Of a stretch of DNA of 64,000 bases, positions 46,124 through 55,948 are shown piece after piece. This DNA comes from Halotalea alkalilenta (GTDB lineage: Bacteria > Pseudomonadota > Gammaproteobacteria > Pseudomonadales > Halomonadaceae): assembly GCF_001648175.1 (NCBI RefSeq), contig NZ_CP015243.1:3100001-3164000 (forward strand), written 5' to 3'. The notes below the pieces were generated by a model. The model was not told where the DNA came from and made no database searches. It was given only the letters and a program-made list of their open reading frames with translations. The first letter of the stretch is position 1. Every line of letters starts with the position of its first letter. The position numbers and the translations under genes are program-made.

Positions 46124-47626
46124 ATGACGGTGATCCGCCAGCAGGACCTGATCGAGAGCGTCGCTGACGCGCTCCAGTACATTTCCTACTATCACCCCAA
46201 GGATTTCATCCAGGCGATGAACCAGGCCTACGAGCGCGAGGAGAATCCCGCCGCCCGCGATGCCATCGCCCAGATCCTGATCAATTCGCGCATGTGCGCC
46301 ACCGGCCACCGGCCGATCTGCCAGGACACCGGGATCGTCACCGTGTTCGTGCACGTCGGCATGGACGTACGCTGGGAAGCGGAGCTGAGCCTCGATGAGA
46401 TGATCAACGAGGGCGTGCGCCAAGCCTACAACCACCCGGACAACGTGCTGCGTGCTTCGATTCTCGCCGATCCCGATGGCGCGCGGCGCAATACCAAGGA
46501 CAACACCCCGGCGATCATCCATCACAAGCTGGTGCCGGGCGACAAGCTCGAGATCCACGTCGCCGCCAAGGGCGGCGGCAGCGAGGCGAAGACCAAGTTC
46601 GCGATGCTCAATCCCTCCGACAGCGTGGTCGACTGGGTGCTCGAGCAGGTGCCGAAGATGGGCGCGGGCTGGTGCCCGCCGGGCATGCTCGGTATCGGTA
46701 TCGGCGGTACCGCCGAGAAGGCGATGGAGCTTGCCAAGGAGTCGCTGCTCGACCCGATCGACATCCAGGAGCTGCAGGCGCGCGGCGCCTCCAACCGCGC
46801 GGAGGAGCTCAGGCTCGAGCTGTTCGACAAGGTCAACCGCCTAGGCATCGGTGCCCAGGGCCTCGGTGGCCTCACCACGGTGCTCGACATCAAGGTCAAG
46901 GACTACCCGACCCACGCGGCCAACAAGCCGGTGGCGATCATTCCCAACTGCGCCGCCACCCGCCACGTCCACTTCACCCTCGACGGCTCTGGGCCGGCGC
47001 GGCTGCCGGCGCCGGACATCGACGATTGGCCCGAAATCACCTGGGAGGCCGGCGAAGGCGTCAAGCGGGTCGATCTCGACAGCATCACCGCAGAAGAAGT
47101 GGCGAGCTGGAAGCCGGGCGACACCCTGCTGCTCTCCGGCAAGCTGCTGACCGGCCGTGACGCCGCCCACAAGCGCATGGTCGAGATGCTCGAGCGCGAT
47201 GAACCGCTGCCCGTCGATCTCACCGGGCGCTTCATCTACTACGTCGGCCCGGTCGATCCGGTCAAGGGCGAAGTGGTCGGCCCCGCCGGCCCGACCACCG
47301 CGACGCGCATGGACAAGTTCACCCGAGCCATTCTCGAACGCGCGGGGCTCTTGGGCATGGTCGGCAAGGCCGAACGTGGCCCGGTCGCGATCGAGGCGAT
47401 CAAGGACAATGGCGCGGTCTACCTGATGGCGGTGGGCGGTGCGGCCTACCTGGTCGCCCAGGCGATCAAGGCATCCAGGGTGCTGGCCTTCGAGGACCTG
47501 GGCATGGAGGCGATCTACGAGTTCGAGGTCGAGGACATGCCGGTGACCGTCGCGGTCGACAGCCTCGGCGACAGCGTCCACCAGAGCGGCCCGGCAAAGT
47601 GGAAGGAACTGATCGCCCGGCGCTGA
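46124..47626 (+). CDS. fumA: Fumarate hydratase, class I (iron-sulfur, FumA type)
   Basis: A 500-residue class I fumarase interconverting fumarate and malate in the TCA cycle. The N-terminal alpha domain has the cluster cysteines in MCATGHRPICQDTG and WCPPGMLGIGIGG and the stretch HKLVPGDKLEIHVAAKGGGSE. The C-terminal beta domain follows (LLLSGKLLTGRDAAHKRM, YYVGPVDP, GPTTATRMD). The start is MTVIRQQDL at 46124, with GAGAGA just before it; a Met eight codons upstream is possible. A strong terminator follows. Confidence 0.95.
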   Translation: MTVIRQQDLIESVADALQYISYYHPKDFIQAMNQAYEREENPAARDAIAQILINSRMCATGHRPICQDTGIVTVFVHVGMDVRWEAELSLDEMINEGVRQAYNHPDNVLRASILADPDGARRNTKDNTPAIIHHKLVPGDKLEIHVAAKGGGSEAKTKFAMLNPSDSVVDWVLEQVPKMGAGWCPPGMLGIGIGGTAEKAMELAKESLLDPIDIQELQARGASNRAEELRLELFDKVNRLGIGAQGLGGLTTVLDIKVKDYPTHAANKPVAIIPNCAATRHVHFTLDGSGPARLPAPDIDDWPEITWEAGEGVKRVDLDSITAEEVASWKPGDTLLLSGKLLTGRDAAHKRMVEMLERDEPLPVDLTGRFIYYVGPVDPVKGEVVGPAGPTTATRMDKFTRAILERAGLLGMVGKAERGPVAIEAIKDNGAVYLMAVGGAAYLVAQAIKASRVLAFEDLGMEAIYEFEVEDMPVTVAVDSLGDSVHQSGPAKWKELIARR

Positions 47627-47650
47627 GCTCGCACTTAAAATCATGCCCCG

Positions 47651-47674
47651 ATCGCCCGCCCTCCGGCGGGCGAT
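47651..47674 (+). terminator. Hairpin after the fumarase gene
   Basis: ATCGCCCGCC (47651-47660) pairs perfectly with GGCGGGCGAT (47665-47674) around CTCC; T-rich sequence follows only after some 15 bases (GGCTTTT). It serves the rightward fumarase and may also protect against the converging GIY-YIG gene. Confidence 0.7.
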
Positions 47675-47719
47675 GCCTTCAGGCTTTTGAATCGGCGATT
47701 GTGAATCAGCGCTTTCGAA

Positions 47720-48010
47720 TCAAAGCAGCGAATCGAGCGGGCGCCGCCCTTCCACCACCTGGAGCTTGTCGGCGCGCTTCAGCCGCTTGAGCGCGCACTC
47801 CAGACGCAGCGCCTGTGAGCGATCTCCCACCGCCTGGCAAAAACGTAGCGACAGCGGGCCCTTGCCGCGCAGTGCCCGGGCACCGCGCTGGCCGCGAGCG
47901 TGCTCCTCGATGCGCCGGGCGACGTCGGTGGTAATGCCGGTATAGAGCTTTCCGTCCGAGGTCTCGACCACATAGAGCCACCATCCCTCGAAGGCTTGCT
48001 CAGCCGGCAT
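47720..48010 (-). CDS. GIY-YIG nuclease superfamily protein (UPF0213/YhbQ-like)
   Basis: A 96-residue single-domain GIY-YIG protein. It reads [28 protein letters not shown], the paired Tyr motifs (LYVV/LYTGIT) with the catalytic Arg, then the conserved KGPLSLRF and [11 protein letters not shown] helix. The start codon lies inside the end of rpe (11-bp overlap), so it is translationally coupled. Small YhbQ-like proteins of this class have been linked to DNA repair or degradation, but the role is not firm. Confidence 0.88.
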   Translation of the reverse strand: MPAEQAFEGWWLYVVETSDGKLYTGITTDVARRIEEHARGQRGARALRGKGPLSLRFCQAVGDRSQALRLECALKRLKRADKLQVVEGRRPLDSLL

Positions 48011-48713
48011 CCGCAAGGCGCTCGCGGAACCCGCGGATGACGCTGTCGTAGCCGTGGGGATCGTCGCTACGATGGGCGCTGAACACCGCCGAGCCGGCGA
48101 CGAAGGTATCCGCGCCGGCGCGCGCGATCTCGACCACGTTATCGAGCTTGACCCCGCCGTCCACCTCGAGGCGGATCGCCCGGCCGCTCTGGTCGATGAT
48201 CCGGCGCGCGTCGCGCAGCTTGTCGAGCATCGCAGGGATGAACGACTGCCCACCGAAACCGGGGTTGACGCTCATGATCAGCACCATGTCGAGCTTGTCG
48301 ATCACGTAGTCGAGATAGGAGAGCGGCGTCGCCGGGTTGAACACCAGTCCGGCCTTGCAGCCGCCATCGCGGATCAGTGCCAGCGAGCGGTCGATGTGCT
48401 GGCTGGCCTCGGGGTGGAAGGTGATGTAGCTGGCGCCGGCGTCGATGAACTGCTCGATCAGCTGGTCGACCGGACTGACCATCAGGTGCACGTCGATCGG
48501 CGCTTCGATACCGGTGCGCTGCATATGGGCGTAAAGCGACTTGCACACCGCCGGGCCGATGGTCAGGTTCGGCACGTAGTGGTTGTCCATCACATCGAAG
48601 TGGATCAGGTCGGCGCCGCTCTGGATCACCTCCTCGACCTCCTGGCCGAGTCGCGCGAAATCGGCGGAAAGGATCGAGGGAGCGATCTTGTGATCCATGG
48701 AAGCTGCGGCCAT
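48000..48713 (-). CDS. rpe: Ribulose-phosphate 3-epimerase
   Basis: A 237-residue TIM barrel that interconverts ribulose-5-phosphate and xylulose-5-phosphate. Motifs in order: [37 protein letters not shown] (metal Asp/His), [29 protein letters not shown] and the phosphate loop [10 protein letters not shown] then GSAVFSA. GGAGAC sits before the ATG at 48713; MDHK five codons later is the alternative start. In many gammaproteobacteria rpe neighbours gph, which is not the case here. Confidence 0.95.
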   Translation of the reverse strand: MAAASMDHKIAPSILSADFARLGQEVEEVIQSGADLIHFDVMDNHYVPNLTIGPAVCKSLYAHMQRTGIEAPIDVHLMVSPVDQLIEQFIDAGASYITFHPEASQHIDRSLALIRDGGCKAGLVFNPATPLSYLDYVIDKLDMVLIMSVNPGFGGQSFIPAMLDKLRDARRIIDQSGRAIRLEVDGGVKLDNVVEIARAGADTFVAGSAVFSAHRSDDPHGYDSVIRGFRERLADAG

Positions 48714-48765
48714 CGGCGTCTCCGAATCAGGCAATGGTGGGCGAAAGGGATGCGAGGCTTCGATT

Positions 48766-49788
48766 CTAGCAGCTAACTCCCGCAGGCTGGATGCTCTCCC
48801 CGCGTTCGCCGAGCACATCGCGCGCCAGCCAATCGCGACGCTGCGCGGCGCTCAACTCGCTGCCCAACAGCCAATGCAGCTTACCCAGCGCGGCCTCACG
48901 GGTCATCGCCCCGCCGCCGATCACCCCAATCTGCGCAAGCCTGGATCCGGCCGCGTAGGTGGAAAGACTCACGCCACCGCCATGACACAGGCTGATCGCC
49001 ACCACCAGCACACCGCGCGCGCAGGCCTGCTCGAGCACCGCGATCAAGGCCTGGTCTTCGCTCGGCGCAGTGCCGCTGCCGTAGCACTCGAGCACCAAGC
49101 CTTCGACCTCGCCCGCGAGCATGCCCTCGAGCTGGGCCGCGGTGATTCCGGGGAACAGCTCCACCACCGCCACCCGTGCCGGGCGACGCTCGGCGCGCGC
49201 GCGCAGCGCATCCGGCAGCGACGTCGTCTGCAGGCGTCCGGAAGCGGCAAGCGCCGGCAGGAACGCCTCGCGTCCATGGCTCATCACTTTGCGACACGAG
49301 ACACCAGCGAAGCTCTGGCCATGGAACTGCACCGTCAGTCGATCGGGCGGGGCCACCGCCACTGCGCGAAGGCCGTCGAAGAAGTTTTCCCAGGCATCGC
49401 TGCCGGTCACGCCGGCCGGCAGCATCGCGCCAGTGATCACCACCGGCACCTCGATGCCGAGCAGTTGAAACGATAGCGCCGCGGCGCTGTAGGCGAGCGT
49501 GTCGGTGCCATGCAGGATCAACACCCCGGATGCGCCCTCGTCGACCGCCAGCAAGGTCGCCTCGACCAACCGCCGCCAATGCGCCGGTGTCATGTTGGCG
49601 CTATCGATCAGCGGCTCGAGCTCGCGCAGCCGCCATCGCGCAATCTCCGCCTCCTCCCGCTCGCGCTGGGCCTCGCGGGCGCGGGCTTCGAACCCGGTAG
49701 CGGGCACCAGACCGGTGCTCGAGGGCTGCATGCCGATGGTGCCACCGGTGTAGAGCACCTCGACGAAGGAGGATGAGCAATCAGGCAT
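48766..49788 (-). CDS. ansA: Type I L-asparaginase
   Basis: A 340-residue cytoplasmic asparaginase hydrolysing asparagine to aspartate and ammonia. The first catalytic Thr is T14 in [10 protein letters not shown], and the second lies in [14 protein letters not shown]. Further marks are [22 protein letters not shown] and FPGITA. No signal peptide is seen, matching AnsA rather than periplasmic AnsB. It is 52 bp upstream of rpe on the same strand. Two TGAACGTCTTGG direct repeats lie just upstream of the start (49808-49833). Confidence 0.93.
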   Translation of the reverse strand: MPDCSSSFVEVLYTGGTIGMQPSSTGLVPATGFEARAREAQREREEAEIARWRLRELEPLIDSANMTPAHWRRLVEATLLAVDEGASGVLILHGTDTLAYSAAALSFQLLGIEVPVVITGAMLPAGVTGSDAWENFFDGLRAVAVAPPDRLTVQFHGQSFAGVSCRKVMSHGREAFLPALAASGRLQTTSLPDALRARAERRPARVAVVELFPGITAAQLEGMLAGEVEGLVLECYGSGTAPSEDQALIAVLEQACARGVLVVAISLCHGGGVSLSTYAAGSRLAQIGVIGGGAMTREAALGKLHWLLGSELSAAQRRDWLARDVLGERGESIQPAGVSC

Positions 49789-50194
49789 GTTCGGGCTTCT
49801 CTCTTACTGAACGTCTTGGGCTGAACGTCTTGGCAGGTCAAAGAGCGCAGGATAGCCCGGCCGGCGGGCGCGGGGCGACCAGCCAATCGGAATGCGGGTT
49901 CCGAGCGCGCAGGTATTTATCTTAATATTTTTTTAACTTCATCCAAGACCGACAGGGAGACAGCGGACTGCGAGCGGCATCGGGACCATCGTCGCGATGA
50001 CACCCAGCCCAATACCTGCTTGCTCTAGCCAATGCCGAATGTGCCTCGGCCAGCGCCGTAATCGACAGCGCTTCTTCATATATTCCAAACCGGAATAAAA
50101 CCTTGGATTGTCATGACACTTGGTAGTCACTAGCCTATCGCACCAGATAGCATGCGGCTGGCCCGCGCGCTTCCCTTTTTCTTCGAGGTCACCG
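49789..50194. other. 406-bp divergent region between ansA and sbp
   Basis: It is AT-rich in part (49915-49940). It must carry the sulfate operon promoter. TTGTCA (50108-50113) with TAGCCT (50131-50136) at 17-bp spacing is a weak candidate, about 60 bp before the sbp start. A CysB activator site would be expected upstream but has no sharp consensus that I can point to. No gene is seen. Confidence 0.4.
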
Positions 50195-51229
50195 ATGAAC
50201 ATCCTATCCAAGCTCCCGACCCTGCGGCTCGGCGCAGGCCTGCTCGGCGCCGCAGCCCTGGGCCTGAGCCTTGCCGCGCCCCTGTCCGCCAGCGCCGCCG
50301 AACGCACGCTGATGAACGCCTCCTACGACGTCTCGCGCGAACTGTTCACCGCGCTCAACCCGCCCTTCATCGAGCAGTGGCGCGAAGCGCATGGCGAAGA
50401 GGTCGAGATCCAGCAATCCCACGCCGGCTCCTCGACCCAGGCGCGCTCGATCATCGAGGGGCTGCGCGCGGACGTGGTGACCTTCAACCAGACCACCGAC
50501 ATCGATGTGCTCGCCAACGCGGGGCTCGTGGCCGAAGACTGGCAGAGCCGGCTGGCGGACAACAGCTCGCCGTTCTACTCGACCATGGCGTTCCTGGTCC
50601 GCAAGGGCAATCCGAAGGGCATCGAGGACTGGCGGGACCTGGCCGAGGACGGTGTACGGGTAGTCTTCCCCAACCCCAAGACCTCCGGCAACGCACGCTA
50701 CACCTATCTCGCCGCCTGGGCGGCGACGGCACGTGAAAACGGCGGCGACGAAGCGCAGACCGAAGCGTACATGCGCAAGCTGCTCGCCAATGTGGCGGTG
50801 TTCGACACCGGCGGGCGTGGCGCCACCACCTCGTTCGTCGAGCGCGGTATCGGCGACGTGCTGATCAGCTTCGAATCCGAAGTGCAGAGCATCAGGCGTG
50901 AGTATGGCGATGACAGCTACGAAGTGATCGTGCCGCCGGTCGACCTGCTCGCCGAATTCCCGGTCGCCTGGGTCGACGACAGCGTGCGGCGCAACCAGAC
51001 CGAGGATCTGGCCCGCGCCTACCTCGAGTATCTCTACTCGCCGGCCGCGCAGAGGATCATCGCCGAGCACAACTACCGGGTGCGCGACCCTGAAGTGGCG
51101 CAGGCGTTCTCCGATCGCTTCCCCGAGACCGAACTGCTCGACGTCAACCAGGAGTTCGGCGACTGGGATACGATCACTCGCACCCACTTCGCCTCCGGCG
51201 CCAAACTCGACCAGCTGCTGCGCAGATGA
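50195..51229 (+). CDS. sbp: Sulfate ABC transporter periplasmic binding protein
   Basis: A 344-residue binding protein with a signal peptide ending SASA at about residue 34 ([20 protein letters not shown] core). Sulfate-binding features: [38 protein letters not shown] and [14 protein letters not shown]. It delivers sulfate, possibly thiosulfate, to the CysTW permease. Its stop overlaps the cysT start (ATGA at 51226). Start 50195 follows CGAGGTC. Confidence 0.93.
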   Translation: MNILSKLPTLRLGAGLLGAAALGLSLAAPLSASAAERTLMNASYDVSRELFTALNPPFIEQWREAHGEEVEIQQSHAGSSTQARSIIEGLRADVVTFNQTTDIDVLANAGLVAEDWQSRLADNSSPFYSTMAFLVRKGNPKGIEDWRDLAEDGVRVVFPNPKTSGNARYTYLAAWAATARENGGDEAQTEAYMRKLLANVAVFDTGGRGATTSFVERGIGDVLISFESEVQSIRREYGDDSYEVIVPPVDLLAEFPVAWVDDSVRRNQTEDLARAYLEYLYSPAAQRIIAEHNYRVRDPEVAQAFSDRFPETELLDVNQEFGDWDTITRTHFASGAKLDQLLRR

Positions 51230-52059
51230 TTGCACGTGCTCCCAAGCGGGTGCTGCCGGGCTTCACCCTCTCGCTCGGCATCACTCTGCTGTATGTCAGC
51301 CTGATCCTGCTGCTGCCGCTCAGCGGGCTGTTCGGCCAGCTCTCGACCCTCTCCTGGGCGCAGTACTGGACGATCATCACCGATTCACGCAACCTCGCCA
51401 GCTACCAGGTGACGGTGCTGAGCGCGCTGGTGGCATCGGCTTTCAACATGGTGTTCGGGCTGCTCTGCGCCTGGGTGCTGGTGCGCTACGAGTTCCCCGG
51501 CAAGCGCCTGCTCGACGCGCTGATGGACCTGCCCTTCGCGCTGCCCACCGCGGTGGCCGGGATCACCCTGGCGACGCTCTACGCCGGCAACGGCGCGATC
51601 GGCCAGTTTCTCGGCTTCCAGGTCTCCTACAGCTGGCTGGGGATCGTGGTGGCGATGGCATTCACCAGCGTGCCGTTCGTGGTGCGCACGGTGCAGCCGG
51701 TGCTCGAGGAGCTGCCGAACGAGGTCGACGAGGCGGCGATGACCCTCGGCGCGGGCACCCTCTACGCCTTTCGCCGGGTGATCTTCCCGCACATCTGGCC
51801 GGCACTGCTGACCGGCACCGGCCTCGCCTTCGCCCGCTCGCTCGGCGAGTACGGGGCGGTGATCTTCATCGCCGGCAACATGCCCTACCAGACCGAGATC
51901 ACCGCGCTGATGATCGTCACCCGGCTCGAGGAGTACGACTACGCGGCGGCGGCGGCGATCGCCTCGCTGGTGCTGTTCACCTCGCTGGCACTGCTACTGG
52001 CGATCAACCTCTGGCAGGCACGCTTCTTCCGCCGCCTGCACGGGAGTACCGGCGCATGA
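51226..52059 (+). CDS. cysT: Sulfate ABC transporter permease CysT
   Basis: A 277-residue permease with about six membrane segments (first about 14-38). The docking loop is [47 protein letters not shown] is typical of the sulfate branch. It forms the translocation pore with CysW. Translation is coupled to sbp. Confidence 0.93.
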   Translation: MIARAPKRVLPGFTLSLGITLLYVSLILLLPLSGLFGQLSTLSWAQYWTIITDSRNLASYQVTVLSALVASAFNMVFGLLCAWVLVRYEFPGKRLLDALMDLPFALPTAVAGITLATLYAGNGAIGQFLGFQVSYSWLGIVVAMAFTSVPFVVRTVQPVLEELPNEVDEAAMTLGAGTLYAFRRVIFPHIWPALLTGTGLAFARSLGEYGAVIFIAGNMPYQTEITALMIVTRLEEYDYAAAAAIASLVLFTSLALLLAINLWQARFFRRLHGSTGA

Positions 52060-52111
52060 CCCAAACACGTGTCGAGAACCAGCCACCGAGGATCGACGAG
52101 GAGAGCTACCC

Positions 52112-52936
52112 ATGCGACGCATAGGCGATTCGACACCGGTGCGGGTGACGCTGATCCTGCTCGCGGTGGTGCTTTCAGCGCTGGTGCTGCTGGTCCCGCT
52201 GGTGGCGATCGTGTTCGAAGCCTTCGCCCGGGGTATCGGTCCGTTCATCACCAACCTGACCGACTACTTCACCGTCCAGGCGATCTGGTTGACGCTTCTG
52301 ATCGCAGTGATCACCGTACCGGTCAACCTGGTGTTCGGGATCTTCCTCGCCTGGCTAGTGACGCGGTTCAGCTTTCCCGGCCGGCGGCTGCTGCAGACCC
52401 TGATCGATATCCCGTTCGCGGTCTCGCCGGTCATCGCAGGACTCCTGTACCTGCTGCTCTATGGACGCAACGGCTGGCTCGGACAGTGGCTCGACGGCCA
52501 TGACGTGCAGCTGATGTTCGCCTGGCCCGGCATGCTGCTGGTGACGATATTCGTCACCTGCCCGTTCGTCGCTCGCGAACTGATCCCGCTGATGCAGGCG
52601 CAGGGCAGCCGCGAAGAGGAAGCGGCGGTAACCCTCGGTGCCAACGGCTGGACGCTGTTTCGCCGGGTCACCCTGCCCAACGTGCGTACCGCACTGATCT
52701 ATGGCGTGATCCTCACCAACGCTAGGGCGATGGGAGAATTCGGCGCGGTGTCGGTAGTCTCCGGCGCGATTCGCGGCCAGACCCTGACCCTGCCGCTGAT
52801 GGTCCAGCAGCTCTACCAGGACTACAACACCGTCGGTGCCTTCGTCGCCGCCCTGCTGCTCGCGGTGTTGGCGGTGCTGACGCTGGTAGTCAAGGCGCTG
52901 CTCGACACCTACGCCGCCCGCAAGCACGCACCATGA
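52112..52936 (+). CDS. cysW: Sulfate ABC transporter permease CysW
   Basis: A 274-residue permease. The first segment is [20 protein letters not shown], the docking loop [22 protein letters not shown], and the family mark [25 protein letters not shown] precedes the ATG. Between cysT and this gene a 22-codon frame (52056-52124) overlaps both and may couple their translation. Confidence 0.93.
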   Translation: MRRIGDSTPVRVTLILLAVVLSALVLLVPLVAIVFEAFARGIGPFITNLTDYFTVQAIWLTLLIAVITVPVNLVFGIFLAWLVTRFSFPGRRLLQTLIDIPFAVSPVIAGLLYLLLYGRNGWLGQWLDGHDVQLMFAWPGMLLVTIFVTCPFVARELIPLMQAQGSREEEAAVTLGANGWTLFRRVTLPNVRTALIYGVILTNARAMGEFGAVSVVSGAIRGQTLTLPLMVQQLYQDYNTVGAFVAALLLAVLAVLTLVVKALLDTYAARKHAP

Positions 52937-52985
52937 CCGCGCCACTCTCGAACGCCCAGCGCTCGCCATTTACAGGTTCGTCTTC

Positions 52986-54092
52986 ATGAGCATCAACATC
53001 GATCAAGTGTCGCGTCGCTTCGGCACCACCACTGCACTCCATCCCACCACGCTTTCGATCGACAACGGCGAGCTGGTCGGCCTGCTGGGGCCTTCGGGGT
53101 CGGGCAAGACCACCCTGATGCGGATCATCGCCGGACTCGAACAGCCAAGCGAAGGGCGGGTGCTGTTCGGTGAACGCGACGTCACCCGCCTCCACGTGCG
53201 CCATCGGCGGGTCGGCTTCGTATTCCAGCACTATGCGCTGTTCCGCCATATGAGCGTATTCGAGAACGTCGCCTTCGGACTCCGCGCTCGCCCACGCAAC
53301 GAACGCCCGAGCAACGACGAGATCAAGCGCCGTGTCTTCGCGCTGCTCGAGCGCGTGCAGCTCGACAAGCTCGCCTCGCGCCTGCCGGCACAGCTCTCCG
53401 GCGGCCAGCAGCAGCGGGTATCGCTGGCTCGGGCACTCGCGGTGGAGCCCGAGGTGCTGCTGATGGACGAACCCTTCGGTGCGCTCGACGCCAAGGTTCG
53501 CGTCGAACTGCGCCGCTGGCTGCGCCACCTGCATGCGGAACTGGGCTTCACCTGCGTGTTCGTCACCCATGACCAGGAAGAGGCGCTGGAGCTCTCCGAT
53601 CGCGTGGTGGTGATGAGCCAGGGGCGGATCGAACAGGTCGACGAGCCGACGCTGCTCTATCGTCGCCCGATCAACCGCTTCGTGTTCGAGTTCCTCGGCG
53701 AGACCAATGCGCTGAGCGGCGAGGTACGTAACGGCCATCTGGCCCTGGGGGAGAACGCCGGACTCGATCTGTCCGGCGTAGCGGACGGGCCGGTGGAACT
53801 GCTGCTGCGTCCCCATGAGGTCGCCCTGGCCACCTCGCCGAGCGCCGGCGCGCGGCTGCCAGTGACGGTCAGCGCGATCGCCCCAGTGGGCGCGGAGGTA
53901 CGCCTCGAGCTCGAGGCGACGTGGAGCACGCAGCCCTGGCAGGCCACCCTCTCCCATGCCGAGTTCGAACGCGCAAGGATAGCGCGCGGCACGCAGTGCT
54001 ACGCACTACCGCAGCAGCTGCGGCGCGTCGACGAGGCCAGCGGCGCGCTGGTCGACATGCCGCTGCCGAATCAAGGGGACGACAGGCCCTAG
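52986..54092 (+). CDS. cysA: Sulfate ABC transporter ATP-binding protein CysA
   Basis: A 368-residue ATPase. The Walker A motif GPSGSGKTT is near residues 35-43, Q-loop [10 protein letters not shown], signature LSGGQQQR, Walker [13 protein letters not shown], and H-loop [15 protein letters not shown]. The C-terminal TOBE-like regulatory domain starts about residue 240. It completes the sbp-cysTWA operon. Its stop overlaps the stop of the converging tpm gene by four bases. Confidence 0.94.
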   Translation: MSINIDQVSRRFGTTTALHPTTLSIDNGELVGLLGPSGSGKTTLMRIIAGLEQPSEGRVLFGERDVTRLHVRHRRVGFVFQHYALFRHMSVFENVAFGLRARPRNERPSNDEIKRRVFALLERVQLDKLASRLPAQLSGGQQQRVSLARALAVEPEVLLMDEPFGALDAKVRVELRRWLRHLHAELGFTCVFVTHDQEEALELSDRVVVMSQGRIEQVDEPTLLYRRPINRFVFEFLGETNALSGEVRNGHLALGENAGLDLSGVADGPVELLLRPHEVALATSPSAGARLPVTVSAIAPVGAEVRLELEATWSTQPWQATLSHAEFERARIARGTQCYALPQQLRRVDEASGALVDMPLPNQGDDRP

Positions 54093-54730
54093 CTGCCTCG
54101 ATTCCCTTTGCGCTCGAGCCGCCAGGCGAATTCCTCCGCCCCGGCGGCATCGACTCCCCGGCCGAGCGCGCGGAGCCTGAAGTTGGCGCCGAACAGCCGC
54201 TCGAGTTCCTCCTCGTCGACCAGGTAGGGCGGGCCCTCGCCCGCCCTACCTGGTCGATGCACGGTGATCAATAGCCCGACCGCTCCCGGCGCGCAGAGCT
54301 GCGCCAGGATCACCGCGTAGCGCATTCGCGTCGGCGCCGGCAGTGCGACCAGGGCGGCGCGGTCGTAGAAGGCCATGCGGCCACGATTGCCGAGCGGGAG
54401 GTGGAAGATATCCGCACGCCACAGGGTGATGCGACCGAGCCTCAGCCCGTCGATCCCTTCATGGCGCAAGCGCTCGGGTACCCGAGGGTCCTCCGCAGCG
54501 AAACCCGCCAGTGCGGCCGCGACCCGGTCGACACCTGTGACCGAATGGCCACGCCCCTCGAGCCAGCGCATGTCGACGGACTTGCCGCACAGCGGCACCA
54601 GCACGTCACTATCGCCAGGCGCGCCGAGGCTCGGCCAGTACCCGGCCAGCATCGGATGCACCGCGTCTCGATGAAAGCCGATCCGCCCATCGCTCCAGCG
54701 CGCCTGCCACTCGTCCCCAGCATCGTCCAT
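54089..54730 (-). CDS. tpm: Thiopurine S-methyltransferase
   Basis: A 213-residue SAM-dependent methyltransferase of the bacterial TPMT family, known to methylate thiopurines and selenium or tellurium compounds. Motifs: [21 protein letters not shown] near the N-terminus, [15 protein letters not shown] (SAM loop), [11 protein letters not shown], and [17 protein letters not shown]. In [19 protein letters not shown] the usual family sequence before GPPF (acidic, with Tyr) is replaced by HRPGRAGEG, created by a perfect 18-bp DNA palindrome (see findings). The frame is intact; activity may be altered. Confidence 0.9.
   Translation of the reverse strand: MDDAGDEWQARWSDGRIGFHRDAVHPMLAGYWPSLGAPGDSDVLVPLCGKSVDMRWLEGRGHSVTGVDRVAAALAGFAAEDPRVPERLRHEGIDGLRLGRITLWRADIFHLPLGNRGRMAFYDRAALVALPAPTRMRYAVILAQLCAPGAVGLLITVHRPGRAGEGPPYLVDEEELERLFGANFRLRALGRGVDAAGAEEFAWRLERKGNRGS
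54216..54257. repeat. Perfect 18-bp inverted repeat inside tpm
   Basis: TCGACCAGGTAGGGCGGG (54216-54233) and CCCGCCCTACCTGGTCGA (54240-54257) are perfect complements around loop CCCTCG. Confidence 0.9.
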
Positions 54731-54732
54731 GC

Positions 54733-55407
54733 TCAGAACCAGCGGTCACGCCGCTTCTTGCGACCACCGGTGAGCGCCGGGAGGATCAAACCGGCGAGCA
54801 GGCCGGCGCCGGCCACGCCGCCGCCGTAGACGAAGTAGCGCATCAGCACCTGCTGGCGCTCATCGCCGAGCTGCGCCTTGAGCTCACGGACCTCGGACTG
54901 CACGCTGGTGAGTTCGCGATCGAGCTGGCTGCGGCTGGCCTCGAGTTCGTCGATTCTCGCCCGACGCGCCTCCAGCGTCTCGGTCATGCCCTCGACCCTG
55001 GCTTCCCAGGTCTGGTTGATGCTGGCGAGCTGCTCGCTGAGCTCGTTCGCCCGCTGCTCGAGCTCGGGCACGCGCTCGGCCGGACCCGGCTGGTCCTGCA
55101 GTTCGTCGCTGCGGATCCATACGGTGTCACCGTTGGCGCCGCGCACCTGGCTGTAGTCGCCCTGGGTCGCGACCAGCTCGACCCGCTGGCCGGCGCGCAG
55201 CGCGCCCACGATGCGATAGCCATCGGTGGGGCCGCTGCGTACGAAGGTGGTGAGCTGATCGCTCACCCAGCGCTGGCTTTCATCAGCGGGCGCTTGCTGG
55301 GCGTGGGCCGGGGACAGGATAAGTCCCGCGCAGAGCGCAGGCGCCAGCAGCAGGCCACCAAGGCCGCGCATGGCGTGGAGAGGTCGGGTATCTCGGATCG
55401 TGGACAT
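54733..55407 (-). CDS. SH3-domain, coiled-coil membrane protein (TIGR04211/YgiM-like)
   Basis: A 224-residue envelope protein. Signal peptide about 1-37 (ending SPAHA); bacterial SH3 domain about 45-105 (RWVSDQLTTFVRSGPTDGYR to VWIRSDEL); coiled coil about 110-185 (heptad-rich ELEQRANELSEQLASINQTW onward); a C-terminal membrane segment (VYGGGVAGAGLLAGLILPAL) and a basic tail GGRKKRRDRWF. E. coli YgiM has the same architecture. It probably contacts cell wall or membrane proteins; exact role unknown. It starts 2 bp before tpm on the same strand. Confidence 0.88.
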   Translation of the reverse strand: MSTIRDTRPLHAMRGLGGLLLAPALCAGLILSPAHAQQAPADESQRWVSDQLTTFVRSGPTDGYRIVGALRAGQRVELVATQGDYSQVRGANGDTVWIRSDELQDQPGPAERVPELEQRANELSEQLASINQTWEARVEGMTETLEARRARIDELEASRSQLDRELTSVQSEVRELKAQLGDERQQVLMRYFVYGGGVAGAGLLAGLILPALTGGRKKRRDRWF

Positions 55408-55484
55408 GGGAGACTATCGTGCTCGAATTCGGTGAATGTGAACGGAAAGGCCACTGGGTCGCATCGATACGTCCTGTCTATGAT

Positions 55485-55527
55485 CGGCCGCCACCGGCGG
55501 CCGCGTATCCACAGAAGCTGTGGATAA
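55485..55527. promoter_or_regulatory. Two adjacent perfect hairpins with inverted DnaA-box-like words
   Basis: CGGCCGCC-ACC-GGCGGCCG (55485-55503) is followed by TATCCACAG-AAG-CTGTGGATA (55506-55526). The second contains TGTGGATAA (55519-55527), the complement of the consensus DnaA box TTATCCACA, and GTATCCACA (55505-55513), one mismatch. They lie between the DUF1820 stop and the SH3 gene start, so a terminator role is also possible. Confidence 0.5.
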
Positions 55528-55618
55528 CATCCTGGACAAGCACTGGGCGGAAGCGTACGACCTGCCATCCCCCGGGGCCCGGTCACGTTTTGGTCAAAAA
55601 ACGTTCATGCCTGCGTCC

Positions 55619-55948
55619 TCACTCCTGCCCGCGCGGCGGCCACTGGCTGGGCATCGGGAAGTTGGCGATCTTGCCGTCCGATTTGAAGCTCTTCGCCTCG
55701 CCCTCGCGTTCGACTTCGTCGATGCGCAGGATTGCGTTGATCGGCAGATAGCTGCGCTTGACCCCATCGAAGGTGCGGCGCAGCTTGTCGTTCCCTGGGT
55801 CGATCACGAGCTTCGAGGCGTCGGTGAAGACGAACTCCTCGACCTCGACGAACCCCCAGAGATCGCTCTGATAGATCTCCCGGGCGTAGAGCTCCCAGAC
55901 TTCGCCTTGCTGATGAACGACGACGCGATAAATGGGCTTCGAGGCCAT
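55619..55948 (-). CDS. DUF1820 family protein
   Basis: A 109-residue cytoplasmic protein matching DUF1820: KPIYRVVVHQQGEVWELYAR, QSDLWGFVEVEEFVF, VIDPGNDKLRRTFDGVKRSY, and NAILRIDEVEREGEAK. No catalytic motif; function unknown. Start ATG 55948, with a GGAAGCA run upstream. The frame is open to 56056 but the extension is basic and not family-like. Confidence 0.9.
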   Translation of the reverse strand: MASKPIYRVVVHQQGEVWELYAREIYQSDLWGFVEVEEFVFTDASKLVIDPGNDKLRRTFDGVKRSYLPINAILRIDEVEREGEAKSFKSDGKIANFPMPSQWPPRGQE

